From the NCBI RefSeq assembly GCF_004337985.1, contig NW_021940921.1, positions 1,133,758 to 1,197,757 of the forward strand: a stretch of 64,000 nt of DNA, in the 5' to 3' direction. Below are positions 1-10,288 of this stretch, in pieces; position 1 is the first letter of the stretch; each line of letters opens with the position of its first letter. Made by a program: the position numbers and the translations under genes. This DNA is from Pyricularia pennisetigena. Its lineage: Eukaryota > Ascomycota > Sordariomycetes > Magnaporthales > Pyriculariaceae. The notes beneath the pieces are model-generated. The model saw only the letters and a list, made by a program, of their open reading frames with translations, did not search any database and was not told the origin of the DNA.

Positions 1-60
1 CCCTTTTATCCAACCTAATATAAAAGGAATTATTTCCGGAAAAAAGGGGGTTTCCCATAC

Positions 61-1000
61 AAAGAATCCGTTGTTAAAACCTTTTTTATTATCGGATTTA
101 AAGCAGGCCCCTATAAATTACCTTTTTTAGGCCTAAAACGGATTACGGACGGTTAATTAACCTTTAAAGGAAACGGAATTACAGGTAATTGTGACGAAAT
201 CCAGGCCCAAAAAGCCCTGTTATAATACAGGCGTTGGGGTATATAGGGTTATTATTGCTAAAGAAAACCGTTAAAATTACAAAGGATTTACCTAATTTCG
301 ACAAAATTAGGATAATTACCTATATTGCTTATATTAAAACCATTTTTGTTAGGCGTACAAATAAAGTCGCACTCCTTACACCCCCTAATATTTTCGATTT
401 TATAAAAGGTAATCCAGTGACCTTTAAACCTAATTTTAACAATAAAAAGCCCGTATTTTTGTTATTAGTGGACCGAAAATCACGTTTTCGGTGGTTTACC
501 CCACTAAAAAATAAAACCGGATTTACGGTTTTAATAGTTATTGAAGGTTTTTTTAGGGTTTTAAAGGCTACGTACGGGCGTTGCCCCTTAAATTTTTATT
601 TCGATGGGGGGTCCGAGGTTAATACAAACTTTTAAAATTGGTTTATAAGCAAAGGTGTTGATTTTAGCATTTCGAATCCCTATAGCCACGGTTAAAACGG
701 ATTAACGGAACGGTTCGTTAGGGTTATTTTGGATAAATTTGGGTTTATTATTATAACGGCGGATTTACTTTTATATTTATAGTATTATTTATTACCTACC
801 GTAGTTGATTTAGTTAACCGTACAGCGGTAATTAATAGGGATTTAACACCCTACGAGAAATTTTATTCCGAATTCCAACCTGGATTACCGCAAAAACCCA
901 ATTTAAAACATTTTCGGGTTATTGGTACTGTATATTAGGTTATTATACCGTTGGAAAAACGCCAAAAATTTAATAAATTGGTTCCCCGCACCGAAAGGTG
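61..1000 (+). pseudogene. Copia A integrase region (GAG-pre-integrase plus rve core)
   Basis: The longest open piece is 234-635. It reads through a GAG-pre-integrase-like start (HIG/YIGLLLLKK type) into the integrase core: the LVDRKSRF segment carries the first catalytic Asp and FDGGSEV the second. After a stop at 633-635 the same frame continues to NGLTERFV, whose Glu would be the third acidic residue, so the D-D-E set survives even though the frame does not. The integrase would have joined cDNA to the genome. The 8142-8348 minus-strand piece of copy C is homologous to nt 61-240 here. Non-functional because of several in-frame stops. Confidence 0.8.
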
Positions 1001-1499
1001 AAATTTTTAACCCATTTATCAAATTCTACAGCGTTGGTTTACGCACCCGTGAAACGGGCCGTATATAAAACCTTTACCCTAAAAAATATAAAAGGTATAA
1101 CCGCTGAAAATTTGGTTATTTTAGGGGAAACGTTACAGATTTTAAAGGGGGAAAATACAAATTTAAAAGGGGATTTAAATTCTGAACCTAAAGACGAAAT
1201 TAATAGCGTTCCAGCGGATAATTATCCCCTAAAAAACCCTGAAAATACAGGGTATCTACCACCGGTTGCAGGGTATTTAAACCCTGAAAATATAGTGCCC
1301 GCCAGGTTTGTATAACCTACCGTTCGCCCCCCAAAGCCTATAACGGTAGCGGTACTTAATCCAATACCTAAAACAACGGAAATTCCGTTGTTTTTAGCAT
1401 TTAAAATACAAAATATGGAATTAAATTCGCAATTCGAAAACCCAAATCTAATGGATATGAATTACGTATATTATTTTTGTTTTTAAGCTAAAAAAAATA

Positions 1500-2620
1500 A
1501 AGAAAAAACCCACTAAAGATAGTGAACCAAATAATTACCAACAGGCCTTAAATAACCCTAGAAGTGCTAAATAGTTAGTTGTTTTAACGTTTAAATTCGA
1601 CCAAATCGTTATTGCAAAAACCTTCCGTTTTATCCCAAAAATCAAAATACTTACAGGCCGTAAACTCGTTCCTACCCTGCCGGTATTTAAATTAAAAAAG
1701 GATAAACATAATAAACCTATAAAATACAAAGCTAGGATTATTATTAGGGGCTTTTTACAAGTCGAAAACCTAAATTATATCGAAATTTTTACTAGCACTA
1801 ATATACCATTTACCTGGCGTATATTATTAGTTATAACTAATACCCAAAATTGGGAAATAAAACAAATCGATTTTATCGGTACGTTTTTAAAAAATAACCT
1901 TACCGACGTAATTATATATTTGCAAATTCCAAACGGTTTTAACGGATAGGTAAACAATTGTAACCCTACCATCGCTAAAATTTTAATGGAATTGGGTTAT
2001 AACCCGAACAAATTGCAGGTTACAAAGTTGGAAAAGGCGTTATATGGTTTGAAACAGGGTCCAAAAAAATGGTAAAACAAATTTAAAACCCTATTTTTTA
2101 AAAAAGGTTTTAAACCATTAATTTTTAATCCCGCTGTTTTTTATAACGTTAAATCCAAATATTTTATCGTTACCTTCGTAAACGACTACCTGCTAATAAG
2201 TCCTAAATTACAATATATTTAGGATTTAAAAACCCGTTTTGATAAAGCATACGCGCTGGAAAACAGGGGCCCTGCAACCTATTTTTTAGGCCTTTAAATT
2301 ATAAACGATAGGCCTAAGCGCCTATTTTAATTCCATCAAAATCAGTATATAAAGGAATATTAGCAACGTTCGGATTAATTAATTGCAAACCTATATTTAT
2401 TCCTTTACAACCGGGTGTGCTAAAATATAGCGGGGGTAAACCCGTAAATGCGCTGGAAGTTAAATTATTACAACGTATTATGGGCACCTTTGTATATTTA
2501 ATGCTATTAACGCGCCCGGATATCGGTTTTGCGGTTTAATGGTTTTTACGTTTTCTAACAAAAACCACTACAATCCATTGAACGGTAGCTAAAAACTTAT
2601 AACGTTATTTAATGGCTATT
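1500..2620 (+). pseudogene. Copia A reverse transcriptase (RVT_2) remnant
   Basis: Translation around 1840-2330 gives a Copia RVT_2 domain: WEIKQIDFIGTFL (the W-x-I-x-Q-x-D-V-x-T-A-F-L motif), then LEKALYGLKQGPKKW, then the catalytic loop reading FVNDYLLIS near 2176, where the family has YVDD. The first Asp of the active-site pair is therefore Asn, which a G-to-A transition explains. Several Trp and Gln positions are stops. Minus-strand copy C carries the same region at 6143-6700, with matching flanks. Confidence 0.8.
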
Positions 2621-3240
2621 AAATTTTTATTTATTTGTAACGGAAATAAAGTATTTAAAGCCGAATTACCGCCTAATTTATTAATAAGGGGTTTTAAAGG
2701 CCTAGAATTACTGGGTTTTAATAATAGCGATTTTACCGGGGCTAAGGAAAATTTAAAATCCGTTTACGGATATTTGTATACCCTATTTAGGGGCCCTATA
2801 ACGTAGAAGTGCAAAAAGGTTAATATTATAGCTTTAAGCACTCCAAAAACCGAAACCGATATTTTAGCGGAAGCCTTACGCGAAGCACAATAGCTTAAAA
2901 ACTTATTTATAAAGATTGGACAACCTATAAAAGGCCCTATTGCAATATTTGGAAATAATACAGGTTTTATAGCTAACGCATATTAGCCTACGGACTACCA
3001 ACGTATTAAATTTACGTTATTAAAATTTTATTACGTACGACAATCAGTTACAGAAGGATTAATAATTTTAAAATACCTTGAAGCCAAACAAATACCCGCT
3101 AATGGCCTAATAAAGCCCCTAACGTTTCCAATTTATAAGGTTTTTTTACAATTTATAAAGTTTAAACCCTTAAAAGCTGAGTTTTTACCTGCTGAATTTT
3201 AGGGTATTTAATTAATTCGTTAGTTAATTACCCATTACAC
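2612..3240 (+). pseudogene. Copia A RNase H remnant
   Basis: The open piece 2612-2806 reads LLGFNNSDFTGAKEN followed by SVYGYLYTLFRGPIT. This is the Copia RNase H signature (Y-x-D-S-D-W-A-G ... S-T-S-G-Y-x-F-x-L-x-G-G-P-I-S-W). It runs into a stop exactly where the family has the Trp after GPIT. The copy E version at 63659-63967 retains that Trp, so the stop is a derived TGG-to-TAG change. Confidence 0.8.
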
Positions 3241-3711
3241 TTCCTTTGTTTGCAAATTTTGAATTTTTACTAGCCTAAAACCGGCCGTATTACCCGAATT
3301 TACCCTGTAAAAATTAATTAATAAATATTTGATACCGACCTTATACCAAAATATAAATTAGAATTGAAAAAGCTCGTATTTTGGGCGATTTACGCATTCG
3401 AAATACCCTATATAATATGCCTTATTTGGACTATTACCAACAAATAGCCAAATTAGTTACCTGGCTTAATAATTAATTCCGTGGGTTAATACTATACAAA
3501 TTAGGGGTTCAAATTCGGGGGTTGTTACAATTTTGGGGGTTTTTTCCAATTCGGTGGTTCGTCCATTTCGGGGGTTACAGGTCGGTATAAAGGGTTTAAT
3601 TATCCTGGGGGTTTATATCGGGAATTCGAGTCGGGTTAGGACATAAAAAGGATTTTTTTTTTAAAATTTTATTTTTTATATATTTATTTTTTCCGATTTC
3701 ATGTAAACAAT

Positions 3712-3726
3712 AGCAAAAAAAGGGGG
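3712..3726 (+). other. Polypurine tract of Copia A
   Basis: An A-rich run followed by GGGGG lies immediately before the LTR start TGTTAATT, where plus-strand priming would occur. The inverted version is found next to the copy E LTR at 61094-61108. Confidence 0.75.
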
Positions 3727-4283
3727 TGTTAATTATATGCGTTATTTAGCATATAGTGGGTCCACTTTTATTTGTATATAAGCCATCATAAAAAATACCG
3801 AAATAGGGCTGTTAAAGTTGTTAAATTTTCTATTATATTTTATATATTGCAGGAATTGCGATTTGAAATTAGCGAATGGGGTTTCACCCTATACCGAATT
3901 TAATACCCACCCTGCACTTACGAGTTAGCTACCTTAAACCGGGTTGAAAATTTCACCAAATTAACAAATTAGTGCGAACCCAGAAATGGTTTGTATGGAA
4001 ATAAGGGTGTTTTTTCAACAACGCATACAAAATAATTTTTCGGAAAATCCTGTGCGGCACCGGAATTTTTTGCGGGGTGCGGACCCCCATTTCGATGTCG
4101 GAAAATATGTAAGGGAAATAAAGCAAAGTCTCCCCCACCAATAAATTAAATCTATTAATCAAAAAATTAATGAACAATATAGTGCATTTTAACCCTGTAA
4201 TTACAGGTTTTTACAACGCAATTAGCACCACGCCGCACTTAGGCTAATGCCTAACCCTCTGTTAGCAACCCATATTGTTAACA
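3727..4283 (+). repeat. 3' LTR of Copia A
   Basis: A 557-bp LTR that begins TGTTAATTA and ends ATATTGTTAACA (TG...CA). Homologous LTRs occur at 5576-6142, 16007-17096, 16505-17031, 38867-39435, 39514-41950 (split) and 59866-61093 (split). The ~60-codon open frames inside these LTRs lie antisense to the element and look incidental. Confidence 0.9.
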
Positions 4284-5575
4284 GGATTTTAAAGGTTTTT
4301 TGGTTAAATTGTTTTTTATAAGCAATGATAGGATTAATCGCTCGTGTTCCGGTAGGGTATAACCAATTTCCGGGTTGGCAATAAATTCGGCTGCTTTCCT
4401 AGCCTTAAACTGTACTATTAACGCCTGTTTCCACAAATCGTAGTTGCTAACCCCTATTAATTAACGATTTTCGGGGAAAAGAAATACCCGTTTCGATAAT
4501 TTTTTACCTATTCCGTCACTTGAAATTAAGTGACCAGGTGGATTAGGGGGTGCGGTACCGGGCTTATCTTCTGAGTTACCATTGAAATTAAGGATGACCG
4601 CTTTTAAAGTTAATAGCGCAGTTAATTGTTGAATTGTCCTTTAAAATTAATCCATTTGCGTAGTTAACGCTTTTAATTGCAGGTTTTGGGCCCGTAATTT
4701 AGCGGTTAAAACTTCGTTTGGGCTGGTTTCAGGCCCCCTTTTTGTTGGCATTGGGCCTAGAAGGCCCGATATAAGGTTATTTTCCATTGTAGGGTAATTT
4801 AAATTATAATTGCAATTCGCTAATTTATAGCTATAATTAATCAACCTAATCGCTTAAGGGTATACAAATACCGTATTAAATTTAGGATTTGCTATACCGT
4901 TTCCATTGCAGCGGGTATAGGCCTGTAATTGCCAATTACCGGGTTTATTGCTAACTTTGGTGGTTAAAGTCCACTAAAATACAGGGTTAAAATCCCTAAA
5001 ATCCGCAATTAATGGGTGCCCTGGTATTTGTACCAATCCAGGTGCACGTAACGAATTCAATTCGTTAAATGGGTGCAGGGTAAACTGCGGGGTATCGTGC
5101 AGGGTAAACTAACCACTACCGTAATTCCGTTAATGGGTTTGTGGGCTATTGTAAACACTATTAAGCGCACTAGGAAAAAAAGAATTTAGTGGGTTATTAG
5201 CGAACGATTACAGGGGTTTTTGGCCTTGACTCGTTAGCGTAAGCCCTACTAAAAATTTGAGCCAATTACAGTGGCGTGCACGATCCATAAAAACCACACC
5301 AAAAATTTTGGATTTGCAATGCAAGCGATCGCAGCAGTACCTGAAAAAGCCTAAATCGAACGCTAATTTTTAACGATCCCCACAATAAATACAGGGGGTT
5401 AGGTGCTGAATTAGGGCCTAAAATCAACAATTTCGCACAAAAAACGGCAATATTTTCGTCAATATACGTGCTCTAAGGATGCGACGATAACCAAAATAAA
5501 ACCTAAACTTCAGGTTTTCCAGCGATGCAAAATACACTTTAATGCACAAGCTAAAACCTCTCCGGGCTTATAATT
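4284..5575 (-). mobile_element. Copia copy B: gag and 5' leader, RIP-decayed
   Basis: Read on the minus strand, the segment next to the 5576-6142 LTR is an untranslated leader (about 5575-4850) followed by the start of gag. The open piece 4844-4647 contains the family's gag N-terminus (ETSPNEVLTAKLRAQNLQLK, a coiled-coil-like segment). Further down the minus strand it reads DLWKQALIVQFKARKAAEF. The element is cut at 4283/4284 by the 3' LTR of copy A, so the rest lies outside the window. Homologous leader and gag occur in copy C (12145-16006) and copy D (35060-38866). Confidence 0.75.
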
Positions 5576-6142
5576 TGTTAACAATATGGGTTGCTAACAG
5601 GGGGTTAAATATTATTTTAGGTGCGGCGTGGTGCTAATTGCGTTGTAAAAACCTGTAATTACAGGGTTTAAATGCACCAAGTTTACTAAAATGGTTCACT
5701 AATTTTGGGATTAATAAATTTAATTTACTGGTGGGGGAGATTTTGCTTTATTTCCCTTACATATTTTCCGACATCGAAATGAGGGTCCGCACCCCGCAAA
5801 AAATTCCGGTGCCGCACAGGATTTTCCGAAAAATTATTTTGTATGCGTTGTTGAAAAAACACCCTCATTTCCATACAAACCATTTCTGGGTTCGCACTAA
5901 TTTGCTGATTTGGTGAAAATTTCAACCCGGTATAGGGTAGCTAACTCGTAAGTGCAGGGTGGGTGTTAAACCCGGTACAGGGTGAAACCGCATTCGTTAA
6001 CTTTAAATCACAACTCCTGCAATATACAAAATATAATAGAAAATCCGATAGCCCCAACAGCCCCACTTCGGCACTATTTATTGTCGCTTATATACAGACA
6101 GAAGTGGACCCATTACATGCTAAATAACGCATGTAATTAACA
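5576..6142 (-). repeat. 5' LTR of Copia B
   Basis: A 567-bp LTR in inverse orientation to the copy A LTR, starting TGTTAACA and ending AATTAACA on the plus strand. It interrupts the reverse transcriptase of copy C: the sequence resuming at 6143 is mid-RVT_2 of copy C. Confidence 0.9.
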
Positions 6143-7098
6143 AAACGGGTTCTTAAATCCTAAATATATTGCAGTTTAGGACCTGTTAGAAGGCAATCGT
6201 TCATAAAAGTAACGATAAAGTTTGTGGATTTAACGTTATAAAAAACAGCGGGTTTAGGGGTTAACGGTTTAAAACATTTTTTTTAGAAAATAGGGTTTTT
6301 GGCTTATTTTGCCATTTTTTGGGCCTTGTTTTAAACCGTATAGCGCTTTTTCCAAGTGTATAATTTGCAATCCTTTCACATCATAGCCCATTTCCATTAA
6401 AGTTTTAGCGGTGGTAAGGTTATAAGATTTAACCTATTCGTTAAAACCGTTTGGATTTTGCAAATATATATATTTACATCGGTAGGGTTAATATTTCAAA
6501 ACGCACCGATAAAAACGATTTGTTCTATTTCCCAATTTTGTGCATTAGCTATAACTAATAATATATGCCAGGTAAATGGTATATTAGTGCTAGCAAAAAT
6601 TTCGATACTAAAAGAGGATAAAGCTGATAAACCTTTATAAAATAAAACTAGGTTTGTTATTAAAGATCTTTTACAGGGCGAAGGCCTAAACTATATCGAA
6701 TACCGGCCGGCTAAAAACCTGTTTGCTGCCTGCAGGCATTTTAATTTTAAAAATAATACGGGAGGTTTTTGCAGTAACGATTTAGTCCAATTTAAGCGTT
6801 AAAGCACCTAAGTATTTAGAATGTTTAGGGCTATTTAGGGCCTGTTAATAGCTACATGGCTTACTGTTTTCAGTGCGCTTTTTTTTTAATCTTTTTGGTA
6901 TAAAAATAGAAATAATGCACGTAATTTATATTGATTAGATTTGGGTTTTCGAACTGCGAATTCAATTCCATATTTTGTATTTCAAATGCTGAAAACACCG
7001 GATTTTCCGTTGTTTTAAGTACTGGATTAGGTACCGCTACCGTTATAGGTTTTGGGGGGGGGGGGGGTGAATGGTAGGCTATACAACCCTGGCGGGCA

Positions 7099-7380
7099 TT
7101 ATATTTTAAGGGTTAAAATGCCCTGTAACGGGTGGTAATTACCCTGTAACAGGTGGTAAATACCCTGCTTTTTCATGGTTTTCAAAGGATAATTATCCAC
7201 TGGAACGCTATTAATTTCGTTTTCTGGTTCAAAATCAGAATTTCCCTTTAAATTTATATTTTCCCACTTCAAAATCTGTAACATTTCCCCTGTAATAACC
7301 AAATTTCCAGCGGTTATACCTTTTAAGACTTTTACGGTAAGGGTTTTATATACGGCCTGTTTAGCAGATGCGTAAACCAA
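7099..7380 (-). pseudogene. Copia C fragment, integrase/RT linker
   Basis: The open piece shares its sequence with 998-1315 of copy A (VYA-x-x-K-x-AVYKT, GITA-x-NLVI, NSVP-x-DNYPLK). It lies between integrase and reverse transcriptase, where Copia polyproteins have a poorly conserved linker. A run of G at 7051-7067 lies just beside it. Confidence 0.6.
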
Positions 7381-8141
7381 CGTTGTGGAATTTAATAAAT
7401 AGGTTTAAAAACCTCCCCGTTTCGGTCCGGGGAACCAATTTATCAAATATTTGGCGTTTCTCCAACGGTATAATAACCTAATATACAGGACCAATAACCC
7501 GAAAACGCCCTAAATTGAGTTTATGCGGCAATTCAAATTGAAATTCGGAATAAAATTCCTCCTAAAGTATTAACTCCCTATTAATTACCGGTATACGGTT
7601 AATTAAACTCACGATGGCGGGTAGTGAATAATATTATAAATACCATGGTAAACCCGCCGCTATAATAGAAAACCGAAATTTATCCAAAATAATTTTAACG
7701 GACCGTTCCGTTAATCCGTTTTGGTCGTGGTTATAGGGATTCGGAATGCTAAAATTAACACCTTTATTTGTGAACCAATTTTGAAAATTTGTATTAATTT
7801 CCTACCCCCCATCGGAATGAAAATTTAGGGGCTAACGCCCGTACATAGTTTTTAAAACTACAAAAAAGCCTTTAATAACCGTTAAAACCGTAGGCACGGT
7901 TATACTTCGTAATGGAATCGACCACCGAAAACGTGATTTTCGGTCCATTTATAACGAGAATACGGGTTTTTTATTCTAAGGACTAGGTTTAAGGGTTATT
8001 ATATTACCCTTTATAAAATCGAAAATATTAGGAGGTGTAGGGACTGCGACCTTATTTGTACGTTTAACAAAAATAGCTTTAACGCAAATAATATAGATAA
8101 TTGCCCTAATTTTATCGAAATTAGTTAAACCTTTTATAATT

Positions 8142-8348
8142 TTAGCGGTTTTCTTTAGCCATAATAAACCTATATGCCCTAAGCGCCTGTGCTACAACAG
8201 GGTTTTTTGGGGCCTGGATTTCGTCACAATCGCCTGTAATTCCGTTTCCTTTAAAGGTAAACCAACCGTCCGTAATTCGTTTTACGTTTAAAAGGAGGTA
8301 ATTTACAGGGGCCTGCTTTAAATCCGAAAGTGAAAGAGGTTTTAACAA
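8142..8348 (-). pseudogene. Copia C integrase N-terminal fragment
   Basis: The minus-strand piece is homologous to nt 61-240 of copy A and precedes the GAG-pre-integrase segment. It keeps Trp in the RITDGWFTFKGNG stretch where copy A has a stop, so the two copies decayed independently. Confidence 0.6.
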
Positions 8349-8368
8349 CGGGTTCTTTGTGTGGGAAA

Positions 8369-9002
8369 TGTGAGGAGGTTACGAGATAGAATAAGCTTAA
8401 TCTTGAACGACGGGAAAAGTGGATCACGTATAAGGTTGATGGAACGTTGAAATGGCAGATAACCGTCTGCTAGTGGGTAATAGAGATAATATATTGTTGC
8501 ACAATCGATTCGTTGAATCGATGAAGGTTATAAAGGTGATAAATCTAAGGCTAAGTCGTGAGTTACGTGTTTGAATCCGTAGGTGCAGATCTTCGATCCG
8601 GATGTCCGGAATACGGGGTCACGTTACATGATTTGGCCTTATTCATGTGACTAACCTGCCGACCTATTAAACCTAACGGCCTATTGTGCTTATGCATGCA
8701 CAGAAAATCTGCGACCATAACGGGATTCGAACCCACGCACTTCAACGACGTATATATAACATAGATTATGGTACGTGCATTATACCATTAAGCTAGATTA
8801 TATATGACGTATTTGTTTTGTTGTTAAAACTATGAACAAAGACGTAATATATGAAGCTTTGTGTGTATAAACGCGTATACGTTTTATTTGTTATTTATTT
8901 ATTTATTCGATGCAGGGTGACTAATAGAAGCAGCCCGTGCTAGCCGTTATAGAACAATGCAGGGTAGCAAATATAATTAGCCCTTCGCTAACCACGTTCA
9001 CA
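8369..9002. repeat. Solo LTR of a second LTR family (LTR-II), copy 1
   Basis: A 634-bp element starting TGTGAGGAGG and ending CGTTCACA, flanked by the 5-bp duplication GGAAA at 8364-8368 and 9003-9007, and inserted in Copia C. TG...CA ends plus a 5-bp duplication identify an LTR left after LTR-LTR recombination. A second copy lies in inverse orientation at 60027-60684. Inside are perfect tRNA-type A-box and B-box motifs, entered separately. Confidence 0.85.
8723..8795 (-). other. tRNA-like segment with A and B boxes inside LTR-II copy 1
   Basis: On the minus strand TAGCTTAATGG (8795-8785) resembles a pol III A box and GGTTCGAATCC (8733-8723) matches the B box. The T-stem-loop folds, but the bases that should form the 5' acceptor strand do not pair with the 3' side. 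It is therefore tRNA-derived or tRNA-like and not a functional tRNA gene. Confidence 0.5.
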
Positions 9003-9007
9003 GGAAA

Positions 9008-10288
9008 CCCCCTTTTTTCGGAAATAATCCCTTCTATACTAGGTTGCATTAAAGGGTCATTTAGCGGCCTACCGGGCCTACGGGGCCCAATCTCACGTGG
9101 ATTTCCAGGGATTTTATCGCTAAATTTCTGCGTTATAGGTGAATTTACGGTTATTTTCATATTTTGTTTGGGATTTAGCTTTTCCGTTGCCATATTCTTT
9201 TTCAATTCCGAATCGGTGTAAATTCTATAGTCCTCGTAATTTTCGGGGTTTATATTATTGAATTTCATCTCCAACTGGGTTGCGTAGTCCTTTGTAACCC
9301 TCTGTAAAGCCATGCTAAAGGCGGTGCTATATTCACTTATTATACAGGCGTAATTCGAAACAACGATATTTCGAACAGGGATATTACACCCTTTAACCTC
9401 CAAATAAATTGAACGTTGAACGGTATTTAAGCGTACCCACGCTTTGCGATCCTTATCGTACAGGGTATTTTTTAATCATTCGCCCTTTATATTATAATAT
9501 ATGGAACCATTAACAATATTTATTCAAACTTGAGGATATATAACACGTTATTTAACGTAACCTTTTTTAAATTCGTCAGTTTTTTGGCCGTAACGGACCT
9601 GTATTTTTACAACTCCGGTGCTTACAGGCTTAACAGGGCCACCTCCTATACAAATTTCGACTGTAGAGCCGGGGGTATAATTGATAAAAAATTGCTTATT
9701 TGCAAAAATATGGTCCGTGTTACCTATACCGTACAGGATAGGGTAACCTGGCTTCCAAGCTTCAGGTGCCCATTTTACGCGGCGTCCAGGCTTCGTTTTA
9801 GTCTTGAAATTAGTTGTTAAAACCTGTGGGCTTAGCGTTTTACCGGTGTCGGGTTCCGAGTCCGAATCCGAACGTAATTTTGACAATTCCGCTAATAGCG
9901 GAATTAACGTCCTGTTGCTGAGTTTGGTACGGTAAATTACCGCCCAAATTACCTAATTATTTCAAGGTATTACACGCTGCGCATTCGTTAACGTCACCTG
10001 GAATCGAGCCCGTAAATAACTCGAAGTCCGTAAAAGTTATGGACGTTCCAGCGGTTAATTCGCTGGAGGAGGATTTAGTATTTTTTGCAGAAGTAGAATC
10101 CGAATTAGAGTTTTACCCTTTTTTCGTAATTTAAAGGTGTTTTCCTACCTATTATTTTCTTTTTAGCGCTTTTTCTAGCGTTTCTCTACACGATTTTCAA
10201 CCTTTAAACCTATAGCTAGCGGTTTTAGCCGTTGTAAAGCTTGAAACCGAATTTTCGGATTTAAGGTCCGCCATAACGTATTGCAAAT
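9008..10288 (-). pseudogene. Copia C gag C-terminus and aspartic protease region
   Basis: The open piece 9886-9548 contains LYGIGNTDHIFANKQFFINY followed by a GGGPVKPVSTGVV stretch. This corresponds to the Copia protease (family form D-S/T-G-A-T-D-H-x-x-N). The catalytic D-T/S-G reads G-I-G here, so the active site is lost. The piece 9403-8921 downstream is the linker before integrase and runs into LTR-II at 9002. The Ser/Asp-rich SDSDSEPDTG at its start recurs in copy D at 35060. Confidence 0.65.

Larger units (their letters stand above)
1..4283 (+). mobile_element. Ty1/Copia retrotransposon copy A, 3' part with 3' LTR, RIP-decayed
   Basis: This is the 3' part of a Copia element read on the plus strand; its 5' LTR and gag lie left of the window. 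Domain order is GAG-pre-integrase, integrase, reverse transcriptase, RNase H, polypurine tract, LTR, which is the Copia order. All frames are broken by many TAG/TAA stops at positions where the family has Trp or Gln, as RIP produces. The element ends at 4283 inside the gag of copy B, which it interrupts; the five bases after it are GGATT. The same family recurs in this window as B, C, D and E, so the order and boundaries are supported by comparison. Confidence 0.9.

Noticed and set aside
3953..4177. Repeated ~60-75-codon frames inside Copia LTRs (also 5731-5916, 16150-16347, 16636-16848, 60694-60882)
   Set aside because: They are antisense to the element and conserved only because the LTRs are repeats; no start context or domain.
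3727..6142. A 2.4-kb transposon with ~560-bp terminal inverted repeats
   Set aside because: The two repeats are Copia LTRs of opposite-strand elements: a polypurine tract precedes the first, gag lies next to the second, and each has TG...CA ends.
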